Positions 39,581 to 49,985 of a stretch of 64,000 nucleotides of DNA are shown here, in pieces. Source of the DNA: Tritrichomonas musculus. Its lineage: Eukaryota; Parabasalia; Tritrichomonadida; Tritrichomonadidae. The DNA is taken from the NCBI GenBank assembly GCA_039105265.1, contig JAPFFF010000003.1:7750001-7814000 (forward strand), given 5' to 3'. The notes beneath the pieces are model-generated. The model had not been told where the DNA came from. It ran no database searches and saw nothing but the letters and a program-made list of their open reading frames with translations. How positions within the stretch are numbered: position 1 is the stretch's first letter; each line of letters starts with the position of its first letter. A program made the translations under genes and the position numbers.

Positions 39581-40738
39581 ATGTTTCAATTTAAAAATGT
39601 TAATTTCCTCCTTAACAATCGTTCATCTATTTTGCAAACATATATAAATCTTGATGAATCATTAAACAAAGTTCAATTCAAAAGTCTCCAAATTCAATTT
39701 CTTACAATTGCACAAATGCAAGAGTGTTGATTCATTTGGAAAAGCAGATTTGTGATGATATTTTAAAAGCAATTCCTGCCCATGCTTTTAACCTAGGATT
39801 TCAAAATCCAGCCTTGATGATTGAATCAGGTCTTTTTTTTAATAATATTTCAAAATATGAACAAAGTGTGAAAGTGCAAAAGTGGATTTTTGAATCACTC
39901 AAAATGCTATTTAATTTAAAATATTTTAATAGTTTTGTTTATTTAGCAAAATGTCTATATCGATTATCCAAAAAAACAAATTTTGACATTATATCATTTG
40001 TGCAAGCTAATCTTATGCAATTTATTATATATTTATTAGAAAATCCTCAATAGGCTTTTACGCCATTATTTTTTTGGAAAAAAACACGCCATATAGCTTA
40101 CGCCAAAAAAAAAAGGTCCTAAAAATTTATGTAAAGCAAAATATTTTATATACTAATCTTAATTTAAATAATCTAAATACTAAAAAATAATTTCCTTTTT
40201 GTTAAAGTTCTTTTATTCAAAATTTGAAAATTATATCGAAAAAGGCATGACCCCCTTACTCATGTTTTTTTATTGGCGTATTCAAATTTTTATATGAAAA
40301 AAAGCATGACCCCCTACTCATGATTTTTTTCGTGGCGTAATCATCCCCCATTTTATACGCCAATTCAAAAATTGAGAACATTCCTCAGAAATCCTCAGAA
40401 AAAATAATGGCGTGGCGTACGCCACGCCAATTGATTTTATAATTTTTTTTAAATATTTTTTATTTTTTCTTTTAATTAAATATAGTAAAATAACACTAAT
40501 AATTAATTAAAAGACAAAAATAACTTTTTAAATAAAGAAAAATTGTTTTTTATTTTCACTTGTCTTTTTTCAGCAGGCATTTACGCCATTTCTTTAAAAA
40601 AACATACGCCATTTTGCTTTGGCGTAAAAGCCTAATCCTCAATTAGGCTGTGTTATGCTAAATAAAAATAATAAAAATAATTCAAATTATTTCAAGATAA
40701 ATATTTTAATTCACAATTTCCTCATTATTGCTCTATGA
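39581..40738 (+). pseudogene. Unidentified gene relic split by a MULE-type MITE
   Basis: From ATG 39581 (a TCATATTTTT sits directly upstream) the frame reads MFQFKNVNFLLNNRSSILQT for 47 residues and then shifts near 39720. It continues as HLEKQICDDILKAIPAHAFN for about 100 residues to ENPQ, where the MITE (40052-40633) begins. On the far side the same codon phase resumes (LGCVMLNKNNKNN) to a TGA at 40736-40738. The protein is helical; I do not recognise it. One frame shift plus the insertion inactivate it. Confidence 0.65.
40052..40633. mobile_element. MULE-type MITE with 10-bp target duplication
   Basis: The tips AGGCTTTTACGCCA and TGGCGTAAAAGCCT are perfect inverses. The flanks AATCCTCAAT at 40042-40051 and 40634-40643 are a perfect 10-bp direct repeat, in the 9-11-bp range typical of Mutator-like elements. 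The interior has further TACGCCA and GGCGTA motifs and no gene. Most of it recurs at 500-870. A GC-rich palindrome GGCGTGGCGTACGCCACGCC is at 40414-40433. Confidence 0.9.
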
Positions 40739-40844
40739 AGTATGAAATGAATTTAAAATTTATGAAGAAGATTATTAAAAATTTTATTGATGGGATTAGG
40801 GCACATATTGATCAAAAATCTGTCAAATGAATGTCGACGGAGGT

Positions 40845-41955
40845 GTTAAGTATCATCCTCGTGGAATTCCAACAGGTTATGAGTAAATGAATCTCATCAT
40901 CGACACATACATTAAATGATTTATATTTTTCGATTTTAACGAGAATGAAACACATGTCGACATACTCGCAACGAGAATTCCACTCAATCCCAATCAAGAG
41001 AATCACCGGTTTCAACATCAATCCTTATCGAGGTGATACATTTGATGAAGCGATGGATATCAACGGTGATGGTGTCATTGATGATTATGAACGTCAAGTA
41101 TACAACAATCAATCCACAGAACCAACGATGAAAACATACTTCATCACTCGCGATTATGAGAATAAATTACCTCCAGAATTCGTTAACTCATCGAATGATC
41201 GATACATATCATTTCAATACTGTAGAGCTACTTGTCAACATTATCTCGATGGTGAAACTGAAGTTCACTGCTCATTCGTTCCACGTGATGAATACTGTGA
41301 TTCCTTAGTGTGGTATGCGAACTTAACACCTCCTGATGATAATCGCAAGTACGAAATTATATCACGTAAAAATAACTTTAAAGTATGGTTCACTGATGCT
41401 GAGGGTAAAGAGATTAAACCTGATAATTTCAGCTTTTCTTGAAACTTGAATATTGAATTTTCATCAGAGATTCATGAAGCGAACTACACTAGCAAGAATG
41501 CATATCAACTATTTTTAACATCGATGAAACATGCATGACTGGAATATTAACGAAACAGAATGCTATAGATAAAGCTCTTGTAGGTGGAGGTGGTGGTGGT
41601 ACCGGTGATAGCAATGGATTACTTAATACATTACATGTGTATCACGATGCAACTTTCGATGGACCCACTCGTTTTGAGAACTTCGATGGAGCTAGTGTTA
41701 CATTTAAATCTACTCCTGTATTCGAAAATGATTTGAATGCTGTTGTTGATGGTGAAATTGTATCGATAAAAATACTTCAAGAGAATGATGTTAAGAATGA
41801 ATTCGCTGTTGAATGCGTTGCTGATGCTCTTGGAACACTTGTTGATAGATATGAAGATATGTTTCGAACTGTGAATGATAACATCACTAAATTATCAAAC
41901 ACTATTGATGAGCACCTAACAGAGAATCCTAATATAAATAAAAGATTTATTTAAT
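40845..41955 (+). mobile_element. Virus-like coding fossil, possibly Polinton/Maverick-derived
   Basis: Two adjoining plus-strand reading frames (about 40945-41442 and 41535-41954) are less AT-rich than their surroundings. They have sharply different amino-acid use: Asp-, Gly- and Thr-rich with beta-strand character. The first has an EF-hand-like DINGDGVIDDYE. The second has a Gly-rich linker (VGGGGGGTG) before beta-rich repeats, like a fibre or minor structural protein. The composition suggests a structural gene of a virus-like element. Trichomonad genomes are rich in Mavericks, but no integrase, polymerase, ATPase or long inverted ends lie nearby, so the family is uncertain. It looks like a broken, isolated piece with few breaks, hence not very old. 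Confidence 0.4.
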
Positions 41956-42230
41956 ACATTTTTCGATTTCAAGTTCTGAAATATTAATACTAACGTCAAC
42001 AATTGTTTTCAAATTTGCCGCAAGCAAAGAAAAAATTTTTTTCCTTTTTTTCATAACAAGTATATTTTGGGAAAATATGGTCTAAGTAGACGACTGAAAA
42101 AATGAACGTCTGAATTCTGTTTTTAAAGTTAGATTCTTTTTTAAAAAATACCTTTCTTCTGTTATGTTTACTTGAGTTTATATACTGTGAGAATTTTGTT
42201 TTCTTTTTAAATCATGATTTACATACCAAT

Positions 42231-42636
42231 TTTTTATTGAGCGTCTCCAAAAGTGGTACAATGATAGAACTTAAAAAATTTGCCAGAAATTTAAGCAGTT
42301 CTTTCCTAATGATGAAAATCTTGAAGTTGAATCAATTATATTTTTTTGGAATATTTTTTCATCAATTTTTATTGAATCAATACTTTACAAAAATAATTTA
42401 GAATTACTTTCTGAATTTTCAATGAGTGCTTAATCAATACTTTGAAAGATATCTTTCCAATTCAAGGAAAGACAATCAATAAATCCCTTTTAACTTCAGC
42501 TGAAATTGAGTCGTTTTTTAGATATGAAAAAAAGGAAAGAGTTTTCTTTTTAGAAGAACCAGGGGATTGGCCAGATTTGAAAACAATTATACTTGATAAA
42601 AAATTCTGGAATGTAGACATATCAAAAGTCAATTAA
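42231..42636 (+). pseudogene. Unidentified helical gene relic
   Basis: Two protein-like stretches in different frames follow each other: FFPNDENLEVESIIFFWNIF (about 42298-42430) and IFPIQGKTINKSLLTSAEIE through FFLEEPGDWPDLKTIILDKK to a stop at 42636. A stop and a frame change separate them, and there is no clear start. The family is unknown. Confidence 0.4.
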
Positions 42637-42928
42637 GAAGAATATAATGTTTATTTATTAAAAATTAAATCTTTTAAAATTTAGCATTGAATTCGTTTCA
42701 GTTTTTGTTCAGAAAAAGTTTTCTCTTAACTTTTTCTATTGACTCAATGTTGAAATAATCAATTGATTCACTGTTATTTCAACGTTGACCTCGAGTTATG
42801 ATCAAATTGAAACGGTATTAATCAACGGCCTCAACATCGTTGTCGTTGACATTCAATTAAACGAAATAATATATTGTTCAAAGAATTTAACGTCAACGTT
42901 GGCCAACCTTGTATATAAAATAATTCTA

Positions 42929-45883
42929 TTATATTCTGTTTATTGTGACATTGGAATTAATTCCAAGATTATTCGAATTTATTCTTGATGGAATTGTTAT
43001 TTGTGTTAATGATGAGCATCCTCTGAAAGCATCATTTCCAATTTCAGTTACAGAAGAAGGAATTGATATTTGTGTTAATGATGAACATCTTTCGAAAGCA
43101 TATGGTTCAATTTTAGTTACAGAAGAAGGAATTGATATTTGTGTTAATGATGAACATCCTTCGAAAGCAGAATTTCCAATTTCAGTCACAGAAGAAGGAA
43201 TTGATATTTGTGTTAATGATGAACATCCACCGAAAGCATAATTTCCAATTTTAGTTACAGAAGAAGGAATTGATATTTGTGTTAATGATGAACATCCTTT
43301 GAAAGCATTATTTCCAATTTCAGTTACAGAAGAAGGAATTGATATTTGTGTTAATGATGAACATCCTTCGAAAGCATTATATCCAATTTTAGTTACAGAA
43401 GAAGGAATTGATATTTGTGTTAATGATGAACATCCTTTGAAAGCAGAATTTCCAATTTCAGTTACAGAAGAAGGAATTGATATTTGTGTTAATGATGAAC
43501 ATCCTTCGAAAGCATTATATCCAATTTTAGTTACAGAAGAAGGAATTGATATTTGTGTTAATGATGAACATCCATCGAAAGCATAATTTCCAATTTTAGT
43601 TACAAAAGAAGGAATTGTTAATGCATTTATTGTGTGTTTTACCCAAATAATTGTATCATAAATTTTACTGCTTTGATTCGCTTTAAATGCAATAAATGTA
43701 TTCTCAAAATATTCTATTCGCTTTTTTAGACAATTTGCTAAAAAACCATCTCCAATGTAAGTTACAGAAGAAGGGATTGATATTTGTGTTAATGATGAAC
43801 ATCCTTCGAAAGCATTAGATCCAATTTTAGTTACAGAAGAAGGGATTGATATTTGTGTTAATGATGAACATCCTTTGAAAGAAAAATTTCCAATTTCAGT
43901 TACAGAAGAAGGAATTGATATTTGTGTTAATGATGAACATCCTTCGAAAGCATTATATCCAATTTTAGTTACAGAAGAAGGAATTGATATTTGTGTTAAT
44001 GATGAACATCCTCCGAAAGCATAGCGTTCAATTTCAGTCACAGAAGAAGGAATTAATATTTGCGTTAATGATGAACATCCTCCGAAAGCAACATTTCCAA
44101 TTTTAGTTACAGAAGAAGGAATTGATATTTGTGTTAAGGATGAACATCCATAGAAAGTATATTCTCCAATTTTAGTTACAGAAGAAGGAATTGTTATTTG
44201 TGTTAATAATGAACATCCTCTGAAAGCAGAATTTCCAATTTCAGTTACAGAAGAAGGAATTATTATTTGTTTTAATGAAGAATTTTCTAATGCTTTCTCT
44301 GGAATTACATCAATTGATTTTCCAACTTTATATATATTTACAATTTTATTACATTCGTTTTTTTGTTCAAAATAACTTTTATTGTTAATGGTGAATGAAA
44401 CTTTCATTTTTTGTTTATTTTGTAATTTAATATCTGATATTATTTTCATAATTTGTTCAAATTTATTACATGGATATTCAATTTCGACTAATACATCATC
44501 AGATAAATTGATGCAGTTAGTTAAACATGAATTTAATTGACCTTTTTGAAATACATCTTCAATTTTATTTTTTGTTATTTTGATCTCTACATTTCTTTTG
44601 AATATTTGAATCATAGGAATGTTTTCAATTTTAAATAATTGATTGATTTGCTTATTTTCAATTTTATACAATTCTGTTAAGAAGTTGTCTTTTAATTTAT
44701 CATCAAATTTACAAAATTCTTGATTGGTTTTCTTATTTTCAATTTTTAATAATTCTGTTAAAAAATGATCTTTTAATTTATCATCAAATTTACAAAATTG
44801 GCCATATGTTATTGTTTCCAAAATCATTTGATGATATTTTTTAACAGCAGCATTATCAATAAATTCTTCTTGTTTTTTGCAAATTTGCTTAAATTGGTCT
44901 TGAATAGATATCATTTTTTCATCAATACCATTTTTGATTTTTTCGATATCAGAAGAAAAGTTTTCAATTCTTTTTTTATAATCAATTTCATTTTGTTTTT
45001 GCTTATCTTCTTCTTGTTTTTTCATTTCTTTCAATTCTGCGAGTTGTTCTTTAAATGTTTCTTGCATTTGTTTAAACAAAATTTTATATTCTTCTTTTTG
45101 TTTATTTACTTCACTGGTCAAATCTTTAACAGTTGTGGTCAAAGTTTTATTAATTAAATTAAAATCAAATTTCTCTGAATAGTTTTCAAGTAAACGGTTA
45201 ACAACTTCAATTCTTTGTTCACCAAAATCAATAAAACTGAATAAAGCAGATGCTGGTTTACCATATTTATCAAGACATTTGAATATAAAAGTGGTCACAT
45301 CATTTTTTATTTCATCTTTATTTTGATTATTTTCGTAAAAAAGTGCAAAAATACGATATAAAACTGTAATAGGAAGATTTAACGTTTCTTCTTTTTGAAT
45401 ATATTCTGGTAAATGATCGGATATAAAATGCTCTTCTTTTGATGTGTCAAAAAATGAATAATTGTTACTTTTTACCTTCATTTCATCAATTTTGAAAAAA
45501 AGTATTTCAAAAATAAGATCTTCGGAATGTTCTTCAATATATTTATCGGTAAATTGTATTAACGCGTTGAATTCGAATTTATGGGCGAGGTATTGAAGTG
45601 GGATAATTGATGAATTCTCTATTGAGCACGGTTCATTTTGGCAACTTGATATAAACGCTTCAATAGACTCATCAGTAAGTTTGATATATTTTTCATGTTC
45701 ACCCATTAATTCTATATTATTTTTTTCTTTGAATTTTTCTTGATTTTTGTAAAAATATAAGGAATTCATTTTCAGCAAATCAAAGTTAACGCTATATAGT
45801 TTATCTTGATAAACGAAATATTTCATATTCGTTATAGCTTGCTTTTTAATATGGAAAGAACATTTCGAACTTTTTGCTGTCAT
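42929..45883 (-). CDS. BTB-like / coiled coil / BspA-like LRR protein (984 aa)
   Basis: ATG at 45883. Residues 1-240 have the trichomonad BTB-like layout (MKYFVYQDKLYSVNFDLLKM; IPLQYLAHKFEFNALIQFTD; LNLPITVLYRIFALF), the same as in the pseudokinase at 3882-6170. Residues about 245-400 are coiled coil (KQKEEYKILFKQMQETFKEQ), followed by a short duplicated motif (FCKFDDKLKDHFLTEL / FCKFDDKLKDNFLTEL). From about 530 to the end there are some 18 TpLRR repeats of 23 residues (SVTKIGYNAFEGCSSLTQIS), interrupted once by a non-repeat linker (LANCLKKRIEYFENTFIAFK). There is no signal peptide or transmembrane segment, so it is probably cytosolic, unlike secreted BspA proteins. The intact frame over almost 3 kb argues for function. 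Confidence 0.92.
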   Translation of the reverse strand: MTAKSSKCSFHIKKQAITNMKYFVYQDKLYSVNFDLLKMNSLYFYKNQEKFKEKNNIELMGEHEKYIKLTDESIEAFISSCQNEPCSIENSSIIPLQYLAHKFEFNALIQFTDKYIEEHSEDLIFEILFFKIDEMKVKSNNYSFFDTSKEEHFISDHLPEYIQKEETLNLPITVLYRIFALFYENNQNKDEIKNDVTTFIFKCLDKYGKPASALFSFIDFGEQRIEVVNRLLENYSEKFDFNLINKTLTTTVKDLTSEVNKQKEEYKILFKQMQETFKEQLAELKEMKKQEEDKQKQNEIDYKKRIENFSSDIEKIKNGIDEKMISIQDQFKQICKKQEEFIDNAAVKKYHQMILETITYGQFCKFDDKLKDHFLTELLKIENKKTNQEFCKFDDKLKDNFLTELYKIENKQINQLFKIENIPMIQIFKRNVEIKITKNKIEDVFQKGQLNSCLTNCINLSDDVLVEIEYPCNKFEQIMKIISDIKLQNKQKMKVSFTINNKSYFEQKNECNKIVNIYKVGKSIDVIPEKALENSSLKQIIIPSSVTEIGNSAFRGCSLLTQITIPSSVTKIGEYTFYGCSSLTQISIPSSVTKIGNVAFGGCSSLTQILIPSSVTEIERYAFGGCSSLTQISIPSSVTKIGYNAFEGCSSLTQISIPSSVTEIGNFSFKGCSSLTQISIPSSVTKIGSNAFEGCSSLTQISIPSSVTYIGDGFLANCLKKRIEYFENTFIAFKANQSSKIYDTIIWVKHTINALTIPSFVTKIGNYAFDGCSSLTQISIPSSVTKIGYNAFEGCSSLTQISIPSSVTEIGNSAFKGCSSLTQISIPSSVTKIGYNAFEGCSSLTQISIPSSVTEIGNNAFKGCSSLTQISIPSSVTKIGNYAFGGCSSLTQISIPSSVTEIGNSAFEGCSSLTQISIPSSVTKIEPYAFERCSSLTQISIPSSVTEIGNDAFRGCSSLTQITIPSRINSNNLGINSNVTINRI
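42975..44265. repeat. 69-bp (LRR-encoding) tandem repeat array
   Basis: The LRR part of the gene is a near-perfect DNA array. The plus-strand unit contains GTTACAGAAGAAGGAATTGA, then TATTTGTGTTAATGATGAAC and ATCCTTCGAAAGCA, each unit 69 bp, alternating in a 138-bp pattern. One 150-bp non-repeat island lies at 43600-43755. Copy similarity is high enough for recombination or slippage. The long open frames on the plus strand over the array are by-products of this repeat. Confidence 0.95.
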
Positions 45884-45981
45884 GTAATAATCGAATTAAA
45901 ATAAAATTTTATAACAAAAATTTCCATTATTTTCAATTATAAACTTTTGTAAAGAAAATATCCACTTTTATTTTGAAAAAT

Positions 45982-46236
45982 TTGAGATACTGGAAAAAAT
46001 GCACTTTTTTGTAAAACAATAAAATTTTATAAAGTTCATTCTTTCAAAAAGTTGAGATACTGGAAAAAATGCACTTTTTTGTAAAACAATAAAATTTTAT
46101 AAAGTTCATTCTTTCAAAAAGTTGAGATACTGGAAAAAATGCACTTTTTTGTAAAATAATAAAATTTTATAAAGTTCATTCTTTCAAAAAGTTTTTAAGA
46201 AAATTTTTTAGAACTTTTTGAAAGAATGAACTTTTT
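45982..46236. repeat. Three 70-bp tandem repeats ending in a 23-bp hairpin
   Basis: GAGATACTGGAAAAAATGCA recurs at 45984, 46054 and 46124 with a period of 70 bp and almost no differences. The last unit ends AAAGTTCATTCTTTCAAAAAGTT (46170-46192), which is perfectly inverted at 46214-46236 across an 18-21-nt loop. The array lies about 100 bp upstream of the BTB/LRR gene start. Confidence 0.92.
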
Positions 46237-46397
46237 GATCGTGCAACTTTTTCAAAATATATATATTACTAATTAAACTCAACCGAATTATATCCCATAA
46301 AAACATTTTATCAAATTATATATTTAATTTATATAGATATTTATATTTCATAAATTTATTCAAATAGATAATTTTTATTTTTTAAGATATAAGTATT

Positions 46398-46685
46398 TTA
46401 ATAGAAAGTTCCATTTTTTGGATAATTGCTAGCAATTTTATAGAAATGAGTCAATTTAATGAATCTTTTTATTCTCTCGAATAGTTGTATCGAATAGGGT
46501 TTCAACTCAAGCATTTCACCTGGTGGAAGAGGTCGAAGGATAGGTCTCTCAGTAATGAGTTTATCAAGCATCATTCGATAATTCACTTTCGATGTTTTTA
46601 TCTGAGAACTCTCTTTATTAATATTATCGGTGAACTTCTTACCGAGCATATTTCTCACTAATTTCGTTAGAAAAATTTTCTATTT
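46398..46685 (-). pseudogene. Unidentified coding relic
   Basis: The minus strand has about 95 protein-like codons without an ATG at the start. They include LDKLITERPILRPLPPGEML and YSIQLFERIKRFIKLTHFYK. I do not recognise the family. The Pro-rich central motif and richer composition set it apart from the surrounding AT-rich sequence. It could be a piece of a mobile or virus-like element. Confidence 0.35.
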
Positions 46686-46775
46686 GTCGATTGGCTTTCG
46701 CCCAAAATTGTTGACTTAACATAAATTCTTTCAATAAAAATTCAACTTACCAAAAGATTATACAAACATCTTAAT

Positions 46776-46889
46776 AATAAATAGAGAGAGAAATATTTTT
46801 TTTAAAATTATATAAGATTATTATTTATTACTTAATGATAGAAGATATTGTTTTTATTATAAACAATTTCAAATTCGTCCAATTTTGAT
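46776..46889. repeat. 114-bp direct repeat, copy 1 (3' end of MBL gene)
   Basis: This segment holds the 3' spacer and the last roughly 20 codons of the MBL-fold gene. It is repeated without visible change 874 bp away at 47650-47763, directly upstream of the same gene. Confidence 0.93.
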
Positions 46890-47623
46890 CTTACAGTGAT
46901 ATTTTCTTCACAAGGTCCATCAGTAAAAAGATCTGCTTTATAATCCTTTACATACAAAATATTCTCAAGAAGTTTCTTCATTTTTTCAACATAAGAAATA
47001 TTAGAAGGACCATTTATCGCCTTATAATGACCAATGAATATTTCATCAAATTTGTCTTTGATTGATTCAATTCGTTTTATTGCTCCCATTAAAGATTCAA
47101 GTGGATCAGGCGTCATTTGCATCCAAATACAAGTTGAACCTATCGCATCTCCTGTAAATATCCATCTGTCTTCAATATCAAGGAAACCTATGGACCCTTC
47201 TGTATGGCCTGAAAATTTTATTACTTGAACATGAATTTTTCCTAAGTCAAAAATGAAACCTTCATCAATTTCTACAATTTTACCTTGATAATTGTATTTC
47301 TTAATTATTTTTATATCATCTTTGTTCATATAAATAGTGTCATATTGGTGAATAGAACCTGAATGATCATGATGACCATGAGTAAGTGCGAGAATCTGCG
47401 GTTTTGGTGATACTTTGGATACTCTGGATGGAAGATTAGCAACGGTATAACCACTGTCAATAACTAGTGTTTTTTCTTGTCCTTCAAGAATATAGATTGA
47501 TGATGGAAGAACTTTTTTGGCTTCAAAAAGCCATAAATGATCATATATCTTGTAAGCTGTAACTTCTTCATCTTCGAACATTTTTGGTAATGAAATCTCT
47601 TTAGACTTTTCTATTCCATCCAT
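46832..47623 (-). CDS. Metallo-beta-lactamase-fold hydrolase (263 aa)
   Basis: The start chosen is the first in-frame ATG (47623, MDGIEKSKEIS). The longer open frame has only non-ATG codons upstream and runs into the duplicated 3' sequence. Signatures: LVIDSG, ALTHGHHDHSG (HxHxDH, residues 81-87), FSGHTEGSIG (third His), FTGDAIG (bridging Asp) and IGHYKA (last His). The set is complete, so a dinuclear zinc hydrolase is expected. The short form and the HTEGS pattern fit the glyoxalase II-like/MBL hydrolase group common in anaerobic bacteria and protists; lateral origin is possible. The substrate is unknown. The gene is part of a collapsed tandem duplication (see the 114-bp repeats). Confidence 0.88.
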   Translation of the reverse strand: MDGIEKSKEISLPKMFEDEEVTAYKIYDHLWLFEAKKVLPSSIYILEGQEKTLVIDSGYTVANLPSRVSKVSPKPQILALTHGHHDHSGSIHQYDTIYMNKDDIKIIKKYNYQGKIVEIDEGFIFDLGKIHVQVIKFSGHTEGSIGFLDIEDRWIFTGDAIGSTCIWMQMTPDPLESLMGAIKRIESIKDKFDEIFIGHYKAINGPSNISYVEKMKKLLENILYVKDYKADLFTDGPCEENITVRSKLDEFEIVYNKNNIFYH

Positions 47624-47649
47624 TTTTGAAATGCAAACAAAGTTTGTCA

Positions 47650-47763
47650 AATAAATAGAGAGAGAAATATTTTTTTTAAAATTATATAAGATTATTATTT
47701 ATTACTTAATGATAGAAGATATTGTTTTTATTATAAACAATTTCAAATTCGTCCAATTTTGAT
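47650..47763. repeat. 114-bp direct repeat, copy 2 (orphan MBL gene 3' end)
   Basis: This is a perfect copy of 46776-46889 lying just upstream of the MBL gene start. It encodes the last codons of a second MBL gene, whose remaining part is gone; beyond 47763 the sequence is unrelated. Confidence 0.93.
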
Positions 47764-48535
47764 ATTTATTTTCAAAATACTGTTTAATGATCAATTATCG
47801 TTTCTTTGATTGTTTTTTTTTTTTTTTTTTTTTTTTTTTAGTCTCTTTCAACAAGGTTTAATTGAATATTTTAATAATCTGCAGGGACCTAGTAAACCAA
47901 ATGAAACATTTTTTTACCTATTTTGAGTACATTCGATTTGATTACTTTATTTAAAAAACCATAATCTTTTTGATCTAGATATTATATATCAACAAGTATT
48001 CGTGCAACAAGTGATATTTTATATTAGACAAATCAGAAGCATTCGATTGTTTTTGCATTTAACTTAACTGAAATCAAAATTTATAAAATATTTTTTTGAA
48101 ATCTAATTATGTCAAAAAAGTATTTATTCACAATGAGTTTGATGCACTTCAGAAAAAGTATGGTTTTCCTCCTCTGACAAACTCATAGGCGCTTATTTTC
48201 AACTGTTCTCGTTCTCTATTCATCAAAAATTTTTTTTAAATTCATTTCAATGCTATATAAATCTGATAACGATATGATTATCTCATTTGACTTCCTTGAT
48301 TTTTTAATTATAATAAAACATTTCAATGAAGTGTAAATGTAATGTGCAATTATCAATTATTCAATGCTTCATTATACAAAAAAAATTGATATTTTTATAA
48401 AGTATTCAAATTACTCAATTAAATAGCTGACTTTTCTATTCAATTTTAGATTGAAAGAATAAGAAAAATTCCCATTGAAAAAGTTTTAAATCTAGATTTT
48501 AATCAAATTTTAGAGAACTTCATAATTATATTTTA
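47764..48535. other. AT-rich spacer
   Basis: A poly-T run lies at 47813-47839. I see no gene or RNA feature. Confidence 0.4.
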
Positions 48536-49638
48536 ATGTTAATTGTTGTTGGCGGACTTAATGATTATAATCAAGTATCACAAAACGACGATCCACAATC
48601 GATTACACTTCCTTTAAATCTAAACTTTTCTTTCCCAGATATTTCTTATTCTGTATGTTATCAGCATTCAGTCGCAGTTGGTCAAAACAATTTCCCATAT
48701 GCTGTTGGGAATAACGTAAAGAACCAGATTTACCAATTAGGATATGCTACTCGTAAAAGATGGTATGAATTCTATATTGAAAAAATTCAGAATAAGAAAT
48801 ATCTGGGAAAGTATTCTGTATTTTACCATTTCAGATAACGAAAACACATACCAAGTTCAATCAGCAGTTTGTGGTGTGAATTACACACTCTATTTATTTA
48901 AAGTTAGCAATCCTAATTACAGTCCTCTTGCTATTGTTTACGGCCCTACTTTTTTAAGAACAAACAGAAATTAAATTGTGGGCATATTTGGCGGCTGCTA
49001 TTATTGTTCAGCTGTTGATGAAGAAGGATTCATCCATATCATTACAGAACAAAATGCAAAAGCTACCGAATCGACAAACATAGCGAAATTACCAGAAGGC
49101 GAAATTCCAATTTATGTAGCTTTTCAATCCAATTTCATCATCGCCCTCTCAAAAAGTGGAAATGTTTATCAATACGATTTATCATCAGATTTCACAGGCA
49201 AATTATCACCTGTCTTAGAATTGGTTGGAATTCAACGCACCTCAATTTCTGGCACCACTAATCATTGTTTGGCGGTTTCTGTTGATGGTCAAGTTTTTGG
49301 CCGTGATAAACATCATTCGGAAAAGAATTTTTATGTTGATGAATACGATGACAATGAGAGTGATAAAAATATTGATGCTAATGAAGATGATAAAGATAAT
49401 GTAATTAATGATCATGATGACAATGAAAATAATCAGAATGATCATGATGACAATGAAAATAATCAGAATGATGATGATGATGATGACAATGAAGCTGACA
49501 AAATAGATGAAGATTATGATCATTTAATATTTTGCATTTAAAAGCAAAGAAAGAGAAAAAATGGAAAAAGAAAAGATAAAAGAATCTGGTGATGATGACC
49601 TTTTTGAAACTATTGAGAAAATGATAGATAATATATAA
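48536..49638 (+). pseudogene. RCC1-like beta-propeller protein relic with acidic tail
   Basis: ATG at 48536 (MLIVVGGLNDYNQVSQND). The protein has blades of the divergent trichomonad RCC1 type: YQHSVAVGQNNFPYAVGNNV, AVCGVNYTLYLFKVS, FIIALSKSGNVYQYDLSSDF and NHCLAVSVDGQVFGRD. These are followed by an Asp/Asn-rich tail with a tandem DHDDNENNQN repeat. A frame shift near 48790, a stop at 48972 and a further shift near 49535 divide it; the last frame ends ETIEKMIDNI near 49638. RCC1 proteins regulate Ran or act as scaffolds. The gene has only a few breaks, so decay is recent. Confidence 0.7.
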
Positions 49639-49985
49639 GCGGATGTATGATCCTATTGTTAAATTTATATTTTTATTTAAATATAAATTCTATATAGCTT
49701 TAATTATATAATTTTTGGCTGTAAAAACTAAGATAATCATACATACTTTTTTTCTTTTTGCATTCAAGTAATTATCGTTTTCACTCAATTAATAATTATA
49801 AATTATTCAATTTTTTTTAAGTTTTTTTTTATAGTTTAGAAAATTATGATAAATATCAGAAATTATTCTGAATAAAATAAAATATTGAAAGATTAAAAAT
49901 TTATTTTTTTTTCATAAACTCTCAAAAATTGAATAAGTATTCCAGCAAAATTTTAACGAATTAATTCCATTTTTAAGAATTAGCA
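49639..49985. other. AT-rich spacer
   Basis: No feature seen. Confidence 0.4.

Noticed and set aside
42945-43586. Long open frames of 98 and 95 codons on the plus strand over the LRR array
   Set aside because: They are shadows of the 69-bp repeat on the other strand; unit length is a multiple of three, so one stop-free unit keeps the frame open.
43000-44260. CRISPR-like direct repeats
   Set aside because: Repeat and spacer are both translated LRR sequence; the host is a eukaryote and no spacer diversity or cas gene exists.
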